A stretch of 64,000 nucleotides of DNA from Chlamydoabsidia padenii (GCA_025330725.1 JAIWND010000013.1:1-64000), one strand, 5' to 3'; counted from the stretch's first letter, positions 21,073 to 32,696 are shown. Notes: generated from the letters alone by a model not told the origin. Made by a program: numbers and translations.

Positions 21073-21750
21073 ACAAAAGGAATTGAAAGGGGTTATGGTA
21101 TTTCACTTTTCAAAGACGCTGTCGATATTACATATTGAATATTACACAAGAGCGGGATACAAAAAACACTTCATCGAATCAATGCGGCCAAAACATATCG
21201 CCATCAACAGCGGGGAGCCAAACTACAGGTGATGCCTGATTTGACAGCTTTATATGCTTCTCCAGCAATTTTTAATTTCAAGTTTTTTTTTAATAACTAT
21301 TAAGGTCGTCAAGTGATGGACGCCGAAATGATCAATATACTGGCGGGTGGTGAAGTCAAAATACGGAGTACCCCACCAAAGATTGAGCGATGCCATGGTT
21401 GAGCCTGTGAATGGGTGACCAAAGACAGATGAGAAGACCTGGTGCGCCTTCCATACCTGATCCTCCTCCTAGTCCTCAATATCCTCCCAAGGATCAGCAG
21501 TAAGCTAACATTATTGAAATTATAGACCATCTCTCTAATACATATTATTTATAACAAAAGGCGGGCAAAGCGAAATTACGAAATATAATCCAAGATTGGT
21601 GCCCGTGGTGGCAACAATTGATCAAATGGCTCAAGATTTTACGGCAAAATTCCGTGATGTACATCTGTTCTGTTTATCTTTATACGATAACTTTTTGTTT
21701 TTTTATTACTGCCCAAGAAAAATAAGATGGACCAAACACTAGTTATACAT
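21073..21750. other. Intergenic region, possible unrecognised small spliced gene
   Basis: Several exon-like frames on the plus strand with plausible GT-AG boundaries (near 21181-21225, 21305-21510 and 21563-21720) include a Pro-rich stretch, GAPSIPDPPPSPQYPPKDQQ. They could not be joined into a recognisable protein. The region could hold a small lineage-specific gene or the leader exons of the divergent kelch gene. Confidence 0.25.
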
Positions 21751-22077
21751 TTAGTCAAAGAGACCGAAGCCCATATCGTCATCAGATTCTTCCTTTTCTT
21801 CTTCCTTGGCTTGTTCAGCAGGGGCATCGGCAGCGGCAGCACCAGCAGCGGCACCAGCAGCGGCAACAGCACCACCGGAGGGAACAGAAGACATTTTTTC
21901 CTTGCCTTCTTCCAAAAGTTGAGCAATATCCTTTTCAGCAAGAGCGGCAATCAAAGAGGAAATACGTTCTTCGTCAATTTCAGCACCAACAGAGTTCAAG
22001 ATGTTCTTGACGTCTTCAGCAGAGGGGTTAGCTTTACCACCAGTAGTGAGGAGAAGATAAGCAGCGAGATACTTCAT
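21751..22077 (-). CDS. RPP2: 60S acidic ribosomal protein P2
   Basis: Single exon, 108 aa, complete. It starts [14 protein letters not shown], has the [20 protein letters not shown] dimerisation domain, an Ala-rich hinge and the stalk C-terminus ending [11 protein letters not shown] that recruits translation GTPases. P2 with P1 forms the ribosomal stalk on the P0 anchor. Confidence 0.98.
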   Translation of the reverse strand: MKYLAAYLLLTTGGKANPSAEDVKNILNSVGAEIDEERISSLIAALAEKDIAQLLEEGKEKMSSVPSGGAVAAAGAAAGAAAADAPAEQAKEEEKEESDDDMGFGLFD

Positions 22078-22530
22078 TGTTCCTAGAGTAGATTTGAGTT
22101 TTTTTTAGTTTGTCAAAAAATAAAGCCATCCATCCATCCATCCATTCATTCATTCATTCATCCGTTCACGACTACTTTGTTTCCCTATTCATCTATTCTC
22201 TTTTCTGTATATTCCTGTCCCAATTTTATTATCATGACGTTCTTTACCAGGTAGTTGATATAAGTGAAGGGAAAGAAAGGATGTCTGTTAGCCATCCGTC
22301 AGGCTACAAAAATGAACGGGATTCAACTTCCGTACATATTCCAAATCCGATAGCGGCATTTCAATGGAAAACGGACGCTTGTGCACATCAGGACAGGTGA
22401 AGATTACATGGCGAAATCCCCCATCACCGTTCATACCCAAAACCAAGGTATTCAAGTCTATTTCACAACTACCGTTTCATTTTATTGTTGTTTAAAAAAA
22501 AATACGATATATGCATATGCTATTCCCACC
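22078..22530. other. Intergenic region with CATC-type microsatellite
   Basis: A CATCCATC/CATTCATT tandem tract (about 22125-22165) lies in the P2 upstream region. The overlapping plus-strand ORF derives from this repeat and is not treated as a gene. Confidence 0.6.
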
Positions 22531-23052
22531 CTATGTCCTTGAGGGTGGTGACACCTATATGAAAGAAAAGTCAGCAAAAAGTAGCTAGGGCAATGGAGCA
22601 CACGAATGTATATTTACCAAAATAACACCATCTCCGCGGACGAACAGCATATCAAAGGTTCGTTTGACAGTCTATTTTTTTTTTTTTTTTTGAAAAGAGA
22701 TGACTGTAAGTACTTTCTTAAAATGGGCATTTATTATTTCATACCCTGATGATTTCTTGGTAGGTATCTTCATTCACATCAACAATAGTAATCGTTTCTT
22801 CCACATTTCCAAGAACCATGTTCAAATGGCCATCATAAGCCTATAAAAGTAACATTGTCAGCTGAATGTGACCAGAGGAATGAGGGACTTCCCCTCCCCC
22901 CCCCCAAAAAAAAAGCTTACATGTAGTACCCCACGTAGTTCACGATCACCACGAAGTTTGACATAAATTCTCTCGTCGAGTGATAGTCGGACGAGATCCA
23001 AAGGTTCTTCTACGGCACCTACGTCAGTACTAGGATTTAGTGTGTCTGCCAT
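22531..23052 (-). CDS. LSM3: U6 snRNA-associated Sm-like protein LSM3
   Basis: Four exons: 23052-22921, 22840-22745, 22671-22618, 22554-22531 (101 aa). The Sm1 motif is [20 protein letters not shown], then [20 protein letters not shown]. The Sm2 motif region contains [16 protein letters not shown]3 is part of the LSM2-8 (nuclear, U6) and LSM1-7 (cytoplasmic decapping) rings. The last exon is only eight codons. It shares a divergent promoter interval of about 145 bp with the uL24m gene. Confidence 0.96.
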
Positions 23053-23197
23053 GTTGTAAAGAAGGAAAAAGAGTTTAAAATGCCGTGAGTGGGTCTCTCA
23101 GCCGCCTGCTTTTTTGTTGTCAAGTCACACCATTTTTTTTTTTTTTACTATTGGGTTGGAATTTCTCTCCTTTTTTCTTTACATTCTTCAAACAAAC

Positions 23198-24059
23198 ATG
23201 CATAGATTCAAGTCGCAAGGAGTTAGCTCTCGGGTTTTTTCAAAACCTCACTGGGTCAACCCAAAAGATAGAGTGATCAAGTGGAACATTGTTACTGGTG
23301 ATAAGGTATACTGTTTATTATTATTGTTATTATTATATGCGTGTAGTAGAGGGAAACTGAACTTTTCTTTTCTTTTCTTTTCTTTTCTCTTTGATAGGTC
23401 GCTATTATTGCCGGGAAGGACAAGGATACCATTGGTGAAATCAAAAGTGTCGATCGTAAAACGAATAGTGTTATTGTTGAAGGAAAGAAATTGGTGAGTT
23501 TCAAAGTTACAAAAGTTCTAAAAGTACTAAGTACTGGTTGCTCAACAGGTTACTTTCCCCTTAGGCCAAAAAACATGTTCCTTTACAACCTGCTGCTCCC
23601 GAGGGCATTATGCGGAAAGAACAACCCATTCACGTCTCAAATGTCATGCTTCTTCACCCTGATACTCAGTAAGTAAATCATCAAACTTGCCCTGATTTGG
23701 ATCTCATATAAAGCGATTCACTTCCATAGAATTCCTACTCGTATTGAACGTCGACGGGTCGAAAAAACATTGGAGGATGGCCGTGTAGTGAATCGTTGGA
23801 GCCGTTTCGTACGAAATTCTGATGTGGAAATCCCAAAACCGACAAGAAAATACAATGATAAAAGTGGAGGTAACGTCTAGACGTGTAAAATAAGATTGTA
23901 AAATATCTGTTCACCAAACTATTTTTCTGGTTATTAGAGGAAGCATTTGTCACTGCACCTAATGATGCCCTTGCCGTCACTTACACCCCTTCAATGACCG
24001 AACCTCCTGTCCCATCAGATCTTATCAAGGAGTTACGAAACGTCCACAAAAAGAAATAG
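23198..24059 (+). CDS. MRPL40: Mitochondrial ribosomal protein uL24m
   Basis: Five exons: 23198-23305, 23398-23493, 23565-23668, 23730-23869, 23938-24059 (189 aa). The KOW-type start WNIVTGDKVAIIAGKDKDTI, then GEIKSVDRKTNSVIVEG, and the following NVMLLHPDTQIPTRIERRRV are characteristic of mitochondrial and bacterial L24. The C-terminus has the fungal mitochondrial extension. The protein nucleates assembly of the large mitoribosomal subunit. The name MRPL40 is that of the yeast uL24m orthologue. Confidence 0.9.
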
Positions 24060-24415
24060 ATTATAGAAGCTGAACGTTCTTTTTTAAAAATATATCTGAT
24101 TGATAATCAGCATAAAGCCATTGTCGGTGAAGAAGGGTCGGGACTCTTATATCTCTTGTGATAGTATGATTAATTTATTTATTGATTTGTTGACTTGTGC
24201 GCACCGAGAAGCATCACGTGTCAACATTCTTTCATTGTCCCAACAGAAATGCTTTGCACCAGTGTGTTCACGCATAGGGAGAATGGCCCCCTACATCAAG
24301 TCAATGTAATTTTTTAAACGGCTATCCAAAAATAGAAACGTACCCACCCAATAGTTGTACGTATGTGTGTTGTTTTCTCCCTCAGTAAGCATCATTTGAA
24401 CATCAACCTTTTACC

Positions 24416-25333
24416 ATGTCTAACTATAGTTGTTGTGGAAAGTGCTATATTAGCGGTTTGGATGACGCCGGCATGTCGGTGGCGAAAATTGCAGAAAGGA
24501 TGATTGGACCTGAATCTGGGATCTATCGCATTGTGAACACCAAAAAAAGATGAATTGACGACAATTCCGGCTAACGAATTGGACGACCACTCAAGTTGAC
24601 AGAAAGGGACAAAGGGGCGTGCGTTATAAGCATAAAGAAAAAACGGCTAGCAACATTAGATGAATTCACCAACACGATGGCAATGAATGTCGCACTTGTG
24701 ACAATAGGAAAGGCGCTACAGGAATCAGGATTCAACAACGCAGTCGCCCATATGAAACCCTTTTTAACGGCTAAACACATTCAGCAGAGACGCCTCTTTG
24801 CAAAGGAACACCTTCTATGGGGGATGGACAAGTGTGAACAGGCTCGACATTCACGAGTAGCAGGTCCTCAATGATGGTTTGGGGTGCCATCGCCTACGGG
24901 AGAAAGCCCAAATTGGTCATAATGGACAAGTATGAGAAAACTGCAGTGGATGTCGTAGAGCAGGTGTACAAAGGCGCACACTGCAAGATTTTTTGACTGA
25001 CTTCCAGTGATCCGGTTTGGATGGAGGGTAGAACCCCTGCCCATAGTAATCTTGTGTCAAAAAAGTGGAAGAAAGAGAAGGGCCTGAAGAAATGGTGTGG
25101 ACGGCTCAGTCGCCTGATCTCAATCCGATCGAAAACATTTGGATGCAGATGAAAGACTCAGTGCAGAAGCGGTACAAGCCATCAATGACCTTAGCTACGC
25201 TGACCGAAATCATCCAGAAGACCTGAGAGAACATCGATATTGTGTCAATTAACAAGTTGGTTGACACAATGCCTGGTTGCCTTAAGGAGTTAAAGAAGAA
25301 CAAGACAAAAATATCCACTACTGATAGCATATA
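24416..25333 (+). pseudogene. Tc1/mariner-family transposase relic
   Basis: Fragments in different frames follow the order of a Tc1-like transposase. An N-terminal helix-turn-helix region (LDDAGMSVAKIAERM) comes first, then GRPLKLTERDKG after a stop, then a paired-like segment LATLDEFTNTMAMNVALVTI and AHMKPFLTAKHIQQRRLFAK. The C-terminal catalytic motif AQSPDLNPIENIWMQMKDSV is present with the final DDE/D acidic residue region. Several in-frame stops and frameshifts separate these blocks. No terminal inverted repeats were identified. Confidence 0.8.
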
Positions 25334-25339
25334 GCTCTT

Positions 25340-25891
25340 TTTTTTAACATCTTAATAAAAAAACTGATTTTTGCATCAATCAATAATCATTGTACACATC
25401 TTTATTCATGTAAAGTTTGGCATGCAGTTGTCTGGACGTCGCTATTTCTCAGTTTAAAAAGTGCTCCCTCACCTCGTCATAATCAATCTGCCGATATATC
25501 GTTTCCTTTCAGATGCTGTTACTTGGGGTCGTTCTCAGTAAGATATTGAACCAACTACAGCTATTGTCGAGAACCAAATGTTATCAGTGGAATACCGACA
25601 CTTATCACTGAAATAAGTTTTAACCGACTTTACATAATCATGTTTACTATCTAAAGATATCCTGGGAAGCACATTTTGTTCATTTTATCAAAGTAAAGTT
25701 AAACAAAAAAAAAAAAAAAAGGTGGGGAATAATGTGATAATGACCAACTCCGAAATTTCGTGTCACTTAATCTTTTGTCACTGCGCCGTTATCTTACGCA
25801 GCCATGAGGCTATGTGAGTAAATCAGAAATTGATTAAAACCGAGGTAATCTTGCGCCACAAAAGCAATCACTTTCTTTTCTTTCGAAAAAT
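25340..25891. other. Intergenic region
   Basis: No gene is recognised. A poly(A) tract is at about 25705-25721, and the promoter of the downstream glycine-rich-domain gene presumably lies here. Confidence 0.5.
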
Positions 25892-28231
25892 ATGCTATTT
25901 TCGAAATTTAAAGCGGAAGACTTGCAGGAACTTGAAGCACTTTTTCCCACACTCGACACCGTGGTCACAGTGAAGAATTGTATCTATTACCTCTCATTAC
26001 TGGAGCAATTTTCTCAACTATTGACCAAGTTTAGAGATCATCTGGATGCATTTCATGTCCGAGCAGAAATACGATATGAATGTTGGCTGATATCCAGGGG
26101 TCATCGCACGACAAACGATGTTGCGCCACCTTTGGATGTTGCCTATATACATCATGCTCATCTGTTGAATCCTCACCGATATCTCGAGGATAATCATCGG
26201 ATTATTGGTAAAATGGCGAATTTTGACTTGCCCCTGGAGATTTTGGTAAAGAATTCGAAAGAGTGAATCAGAAGGAAGAGCGGCGTTTTAATGTTTTGTG
26301 TTTTTTGTGGTAGCATGAGATGTACCTGAATGATGGAAAACCAGATATTGACTCGGCAAACTTTTGGAAATTTGGCACAAGTACAGTAAATGAGCCTTTC
26401 ATATTGCAAGTGATTGATATAGAAGGTGATACGGAGCTTCCTAGCCCTTGCAAAGGTTGTTATAGTCGGTTATTTACGACATGGTAAGTTTTGAGAGGGT
26501 TTCTTTTTTTTCCCCTTAAATTATATCCCTTATCTGTATACGTGTATATCTATTCAATAGGGTAGATTATGGTAGATGGCGATTGGATCCTGATTCAGTC
26601 TTTGAGTGTTGGAAATGCTATAAAAGCGTTGATTCTCATACCAAAGCGTTTGATGAGTTTTCAGCAGACATCAATATCCGAGGAAAATCAATCGCCAGTG
26701 ATCTTGCTTACGTGAGGTAAGTCTTTCACTAATTAAGATTTGAAAAGGAACAAACAAAATTACTCATTTTTCTTTTATTCTTTTTTTTTTCTTTAGAGGA
26801 ACTCTGCTTGATGAGAATGGGGTGTTAAAACCGGTTTTCAATGCTGATGTCATTGCTGCTATCAAGGCCGAGAAAAGTAAACCACCACCTCCGAAATCCA
26901 AAAGCCCATTCAAACGATTTTCATCTTCTACTAAAAAGGCCATACCTCCACCTTCACCTTCTGATGCTGATGCTGATTTACTGGTGACTAATAGTACGAA
27001 ATCATTGGTCTTACCCCGAACGATGATGCAGGATTTTGTTCAACAATCTGATGTCACACAATCTGCAAACATGAAAGAAGTCAGTGAATGGTTTTTGGCT
27101 GCATTCAATAAACAAAAATTGCAAAAGGAATACAGTGAGGAAGAAAGAAGAAACAAAGACAACAAACTCAAGGGTAACCAAAATCGACACATTTGACTGG
27201 TCAACTAAACCCTGTCTTTTTCTTTTTTAGACATAGCCTATAAAATTGACCGACATTATGGTAACCCGAGCAAGTTTTCTGTGGATCTTGTACGCCAAGC
27301 AAAGTATTTGTGTGCGATCGGCACACATATGCTCAAGGCCAGATGGCAGTACCCGTATGATTTGGTGGAGGGCATTCGTCAATATAAAGATTACTTGTGT
27401 ATGATGAAAGATATACAGCATTGGGTCGGAGATCCACCTTTGACTATCCATCTTGCCTGGCATGTTCATATGATGCATCCTCAACGGTATCAAACCTTTA
27501 CTACTAAAAATGTCGGTAGGCTCCTTGAACATCTTGATGATGGTTTTTGCTATCAGTCCTTTTCAAAAAACCGCCAAAGTGCTATTAATGTTTTTATAAA
27601 TGGTGGCTCATCTACCACTCTCCAGGCGATGGTAAGTTTACGAGTTGAAAAAAAAAAACACTGCGGAACTTTTAAATTCATCAACACTTTTTGACGGAGA
27701 TAGCTTCGTCCCTCTTGTGAAAGACCTCCATCACCGATTTATCTTTCTGAATCCTGTTATAGACAGGGCACTATTGACTTGATGACTAATCCCAATGCAC
27801 TTGCTCTTCGTAAAAAATTAGGTAAGCAACCAAGTGGGGAAGAAGGTAGCGTGACTAACTCTTCACCCGTTTTGCTTCGAATAGATGGAATACCTGATAA
27901 TTTTGATTCCTTGCCGTATGTTTTGGATCCTAAAGTGACTGGTGCTATCATATATGGTCCTTACTTGAACACTTTGCCAGTTAAAACAACGTATGTTATT
28001 TGTTTAAAAAAATACATGGTGAAACATTGTACATTTTTCATTTCGACTAACAACCCTTACTTGCATACTAAATGTAGACTTCGTGAGTACTGTTTTACTA
28101 TACTAAATTCAAATGGCAAATTTAATGTTTTGTTCAATGTTTGTTCAATGTTTTTTTCCTCGATCAGGAACCAAGGGACCGCCAGCGCCACCTAAACCGA
28201 AGAAAAAGTCAATAGGATGGGCTTGTAAGTT

Positions 28232-28272
<41 letters not shown>

Positions 28273-28284
28273 TACATCTAATCA

Positions 28285-28315
<31 letters not shown>

Positions 28316-28581
28316 GATTAAAAGCTCGCTATAACTCATCTGGAGGAGGAGGAAGAGGAGGATCAAGTTCACAGTCAGGAGATTCAGGTTCTCAATGGTT
28401 CAATACTTATGGCGGTTTGACCACCACTGTATACTCTGGATGTGGCGGTGGAGGAATCACTTCTAGCTGTGGAGGAGGAGGTACCTCTTCTAGTTGTGGA
28501 GGAGGAGCTTCTTCATCAGGCTGTGGAGGTGGTGGTGGCTGTGGAGGAGGAGGAGGATGTGGAGGAGGCGGGGGATGCTGA
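25892..28581 (+). CDS. Glycine-rich-domain-containing protein (DUF1399 family)
   Basis: Nine exons: 25892-26245, 26314-26483, 26561-26716, 26797-27173, 27231-27631, 27704-27990, 28078-28082, 28168-28224, 28325-28581 (687 aa). Two DUF1399-type halves are visible. The first includes LDVAYIHHAHLLNPHRYLED and CKGCYSRLFTTWVDYGRW. The second includes VRQAKYLCAIGTHMLKARW and LTIHLAWHVHMMHPQRYQTF. A linker with KPPPPKSKSPFKRFSSS lies between them. The C-terminus is Gly/Cys/Ser-rich with repeated SCGGGG units, ending in GGGC. A 5-nt exon (28078-28082) is required to keep frame into the Gly-rich tail. Function in fungi is not established. Plant GRDPs are linked to stress and auxin responses. Confidence 0.85.
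28233..28315. repeat. Poly(A)37 ... poly(T)28 pair inside one intron
   Basis: The 100-bp intron 28225-28324 is almost entirely an A-run (28233-28269) followed after 18 bp by a T-run (28288-28315). The transcript could fold into a long A:U hairpin. Confidence 0.95.
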
Positions 28582-28847
28582 AAAATTCCCCGCCTTCTAA
28601 TTCCACATGATCTTCCCACTTTATTCTGCGTATAATAATAATAAAAAAGAAATTCTGTTTGAACAAAATGTGGAAAACTGCATGAATTCGCCTCTGATCT
28701 GTTGTTTGATTGTTGGCAGTTTATTATCACAGAAGGTTGGGATGAAATTTGATCACAAAACATAACTTTCAAGTGTTTAAGAGAGAGAAAAGACTATTGA
28801 TGAAATAAACAAGCCATATACTATTGGAAACCAGTGTGTGTATAAAT

Positions 28848-29277
28848 CTACATGGCATGGAATTCACACTTTTGACCGTTGGGGCAGCAGCCTTCACGGC
28901 CCGAAGGACCAGACACACATCGATAATCGCGAGGACAGCAAGTACCAGGGGTATCACAGCATTCACCGCCCATGGGGCAGCAGTGGCTATCAGGGCACAC
29001 ACCATAACCAGCGTGACAAAAGTTGTGAGCCTTGGGCACTCGGTAAGATTCAAGAAATTTGTCACCTTGGAGGACAGCAATTGGTTCCATAGGAGCAGAA
29101 GCAGCTAAGGCATTTCAAAAAAAAAAAAAAAAAGTAACCCTGTTTAGTTTTCCTGTGTTTTTTTTTTAAAAAAAAAAAAGAAAGAAAGAGGAAAATAATC
29201 TTACGAGTTTCAGCGGCATGGATAAGGCCAACGAAGCACAGAACGGCTACCAAACAAAAGAATAATGATTTGCTCAT
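28848..29277 (-). CDS. Small secreted granulin-like Cys-rich protein
   Basis: Two exons: 29277-29205 and 29104-28848 (109 aa). The N-terminus MSKSLFFCLVAVLCFVGLIH is a clear signal peptide followed by AAETR. The mature part has twelve cysteines with adjacent pairs (HCCPMGGECCDTPGTCCPRD and GCCPNGQKC), a spacing reminiscent of a granulin/epithelin module. It is likely exported, or delivered to vacuole or wall. Granulin-like proteins in fungi are poorly studied, and a distinct Cys-rich family is possible. A TATA-like TATAAA lies on this strand just upstream, near 29340. Confidence 0.75.
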
Positions 29278-30070
29278 ATTGAAATTATAGAAAGCGGATG
29301 GAGTAAGAAGGAAAGAAAAGTGGAGAAAGGAATACATTATTTATACATGTATTTTCCTGTTAGCCAGGTTACTTTGTGGATATTTAAAATTTAAGGAGGG
29401 AAACAAAATTTTAGGGGTAGGAAGAGAGCATTCCTGAATCTTTCTAGTGAAAGACTCCGTTGCTGGATGAGAACAAAATTCTTTTATTGAAAATATGCCA
29501 CTTCCATAAAAACCAATTCATCAAAAACATCCACTAATCTCTGGTCCAGTAGTATATTATCTTTGGCGTACCGTGCTTGTTCAGCTGCATGATAAAGGAG
29601 TTTCCATTTTTGGAAAGGGTTGCCGATTTGAAATATGTTATTTCGAAATACAGATGACCTGATACAAAATATCTTCATTTATTTTTCATCGGATTAAAAA
29701 ATTTGGGGGGCTCGTTTGGAACAAAAATTTGTCCATTAGTAGTCAATACTTGAATCCCAAGGAAAGGAGAGCACGACGAAAAGAAATACTATCTCCATTT
29801 GGTAAGTGTATCGGATACTTTCTCAATGGATTTCACATCCCAAAGGCAGAATTGAAGACAGTGCCGTATAGACATGTGTATAGTGCGTTGTGGTATACTG
29901 TACAAGTACATTTGTCCAAGGAGGACTAACATGACTATGTAATCGTTAAAGCAGTCGGATCGAAACTAATAATATGCCCGACACCCTAAAATTCAATATC
30001 CGCTTTTTGACAAGTTCTCTATCCACACGCAATTCATTCTTTTTTCTTTTTATCCTTTATAAATTTGAAA
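29278..30070. other. Intergenic region, two unrecognised short frames
   Basis: A minus frame at 29484-29678 (64 codons, ending VFDELVFMEVAYFQ, with an AATAAAAG sequence right after the stop) and a plus frame at 29729-29929 (66 codons) have protein-like composition but no recognised domain. They could be exons of small genes. Confidence 0.25.
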
Positions 30071-30786
30071 ATGGTAAGCTTGGTGTACAGCAAAAGAAAA
30101 GAAACACATATCATTAGTACGATTGTATTAGTGGATGGATGGACGAATGGATGGATGAATGACAGATGGATAGATAGGCGTCGGTGTCGGTGAACGTAGC
30201 GACGTGGACGACACTGGACGAACAGTCAATTCCTACGATCAAACCTCCGTCGTTAATTAATTGTACTATATCACCACCGTCAATATACATTCAACTTCAT
30301 CATTACATTGTGCAACAATTATGTTAAAAAAAAGAGCAATGACGATTAAAAACGACTTTCCTTTTTTGATATATACTAGGCCAAGAAGGACGTTGCTGCT
30401 AAACCCTCCTCTTCCTCAGGAGGAAAGAAGGCCAAGAAGAAGTGGTCTGCCAAGAAGGTTAAGGACAAGGCCAACAACATGGTAGTCTTGGACAAACCTA
30501 CTTATGAACGTCTCTTCAAGGAAGTACCTACCTACAAGCTCATCAGTCAATCTGTATTAGTGGATCGTCTCAAGTTGAACGGCTCTCTTGCTCGTGTAGC
30601 TCTCAAAGAACTCACTGCTCAAGGACTGATCAAACCTCTTACCATTCATCATGCACAAGTCATTTACAGTAAGTATTGAAACGCAAGACAACCAAAGTGG
30701 TATAATGAATTTTTAACCATGTTTCTTCTGTAGCTCGTGTTAGTAGTGACGAAAAGGCTTCTGGTAAGCAAACTGATGAAGAATAA
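30071..30786 (+). CDS. RPS25: 40S ribosomal protein eS25
   Basis: Three exons: 30071-30073, 30380-30668, 30734-30786 (114 aa). The first exon is the ATG alone, joined by a 306-bp intron to AKKDVAAKPSSSSGGKKAKK. The core KANNMVVLDKPTYERLFKEV, then PTYKLISQSVLVDRLKLNGS, LARVALKELTAQGLIKPL is unmistakable eS25, with the basic N-terminal tail typical of the family. Long first introns are common in ribosomal protein genes and may affect expression. Confidence 0.97.
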
Positions 30787-30810
30787 ATCATAAAGCCCTC
30801 CCCCTTTTTT

Positions 30811-30812
<2 letters not shown>

Positions 30813-30855
<43 letters not shown>
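30813..30855 (+). repeat. Poly(T) run, 43 bp
   Basis: Homopolymer just downstream of the eS25 stop codon and upstream of an AATAAAATCA sequence. Confidence 0.95.
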
Positions 30856-30856
<1 letters not shown>

Positions 30857-31058
30857 TAACTCGATAACTATCAATAAAATCATATTTTGTCTTTATAATC
30901 ATTCTTTGTCGCTTGTCCTTATTGATCCATATTAATGTCAAACTGGGATTGACCATGTCAGGGCGAACCCAGCCACCATCAAAATTAAACCCCGATATCC
31001 GCTACCAGGTTGAATAGCAAACAAAAAATCTTTCCTTCTCTTCACAAACATAAAAACC

Positions 31059-31608
31059 ATGGCTACAGCATTTCGACAAGGGTCAAGTACGTTTAATTGA
31101 ATAGTCTGAAAAGAAACCTAGATATACAACGAGCTATCAACTCACAACCATTGTCTTTCTCTCAATAGATAAGGTTTACCTTCCCAACATCATCTTCAAA
31201 ATGGTCCGGGCACCTAATCTTCAACCTAACCAAGTAGCCTTCCGTGTCCCTCCCAAGTGCAACAAATTCGATATTCATTCTTATTTGACCAATATCTACG
31301 GTGTCAATGTACAAGAAGTTCGTACGATGAATTATGCCACAGTGCACAAAAAAGGACGCAATGGCAAGACCGAAGTATCGGCTTCAGCATATAAAAAAGC
31401 AATCGTGACTCTGGATACTGACTTTGTATGGCCCAAGGAGCCCGAGTGGTGTGAACTCGACAACGAACAACAACGATTAGGTACCAAGGCAGCAGGACGA
31501 AAACTCAAGGGTTGGCGCTTCCGTGGCACTCCTACTGAGCGTGCTGATTTGAAACAAGTCAACGATCAATTACATGCTCGTATGGAAGCGGAACAAAAGC
31601 CCAAATAA
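31059..31608 (+). CDS. Mitochondrial ribosomal protein uL23m
   Basis: Two exons: 31059-31086 and 31169-31608 (155 aa). The order NKVYLPNIIFKMVRAPNLQP, VAFRVPPKCNKFDIHSYLTN, IYGVNVQEVRTMNYA and AYKKAIVTLDTDF follows the uL23 fold at the polypeptide exit tunnel, with the fungal mitochondrial C-terminal extension. The first exon encodes nine residues of a short basic N-terminus. Confidence 0.9.
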
Positions 31609-32238
31609 AAAAAGGAAACAACACTACATCACATAAAAGCCAATAAATAAAAGTATTTAGCAATTAGATTTTTTTTTTTTTTTTTTTTTTTTTTTGTAGG
31701 AGGTAATTTTTATTTATAAAAATTGGAATCACGTGTCAATTGAGGGACGGGGTTCGGAATCAAAAGAGGATGGATACACTAATGTTTGAGAGAGAGAGAG
31801 TAAAAATAAACAAAAGATCTAAAGTAAGGGAGGGGGAGTCGGCTAAACTACAGTGACACTAAAGAGAGGATTGATGTATTAATGGATCGAATGATCCCAT
31901 GTTCATCAAAAGGGATGGATTGTAGTTTGTGAGACCAATGATTGGACCAAATGCCCACCAGGATCGCAGAGAAGATAGTGAAAGCCTTGACGATAGGGAG
32001 GTGAGGAGGAGGAGACCGAAGATATAGGATAAAGTCTGTATAATCTTGGTGGTGTAGAGGTAAATGTCGAGCTAGCACCGTATCCCAGATACGTCGTTAT
32101 TTAACAATTAGATGTCTCTTCTCTTATAAATTCTTATAAAAAAAGGGACAACAAATCTCAAACTCAACGTCTTTTAAACCCTGTCATAATCCCCGTCTTT
32201 TTAAAATCAGTCTTTTTGAAACATCGATGTTGTCTGCA

Positions 32239-32276
32239 GCACCCGTAGGGTGCCGACCATTTGGCCTAAGGCCAAA
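32239..32276. repeat. Two adjacent short hairpins (double-hairpin-like)
   Basis: GCACCC-GTA-GGGTGC (32239-32253) is followed six bases later by TTTGGCC-TAA-GGCCAAA (32260-32276). Both stems are perfect with three-base loops. A third hairpin with an 8-bp stem (GTGCCCCC/GGGGGCAC) lies at 32501-32523. Confidence 0.7.
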
Positions 32277-32696
32277 GGGAGCAGAGGATATGAAACCTAG
32301 ACCATATCATAGCTATTGAATTAAAACATAATAGTGCAGTTACAGTACAACAAAACACTCTTCTAATAAACAAAATCCCAAATCGTACGGACATCTCAAA
32401 CTTCATCATAAAACTTTGAAATACTGCTTTTTAAAATACTGCTTTTTAAAATACTGCTTTTTTGCGCACCAATGTGTTGATATTAATAAAACGGAATGAA
32501 GTGCCCCCGCAAAGAGGGGGCACGGGGAGAAATTGGGTATATAAATTTGGGCGCCACAGCGAGTAACGAAATCCCGACTGACAACACTTCCCCTCCATGA
32601 TTATGCCCTCAAATCAGGAATTAATAGGAGCACTGAATTTTGGTGTTCGACGTTTGAAAATGAAACTTTCTGAAAAAAAATATCTTTCGTCGCAAA

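Noticed and set aside
22110..22400. Plus-strand ORF of 96 codons upstream of P2
   Set aside because: Begins in the CATC microsatellite (His/Ser/Ile repeats), with no recognisable domain.
28407..28772. Minus-strand poly-proline ORF
   Set aside because: It is the antisense shadow of the Gly/Cys-rich tail of the DUF1399 gene.
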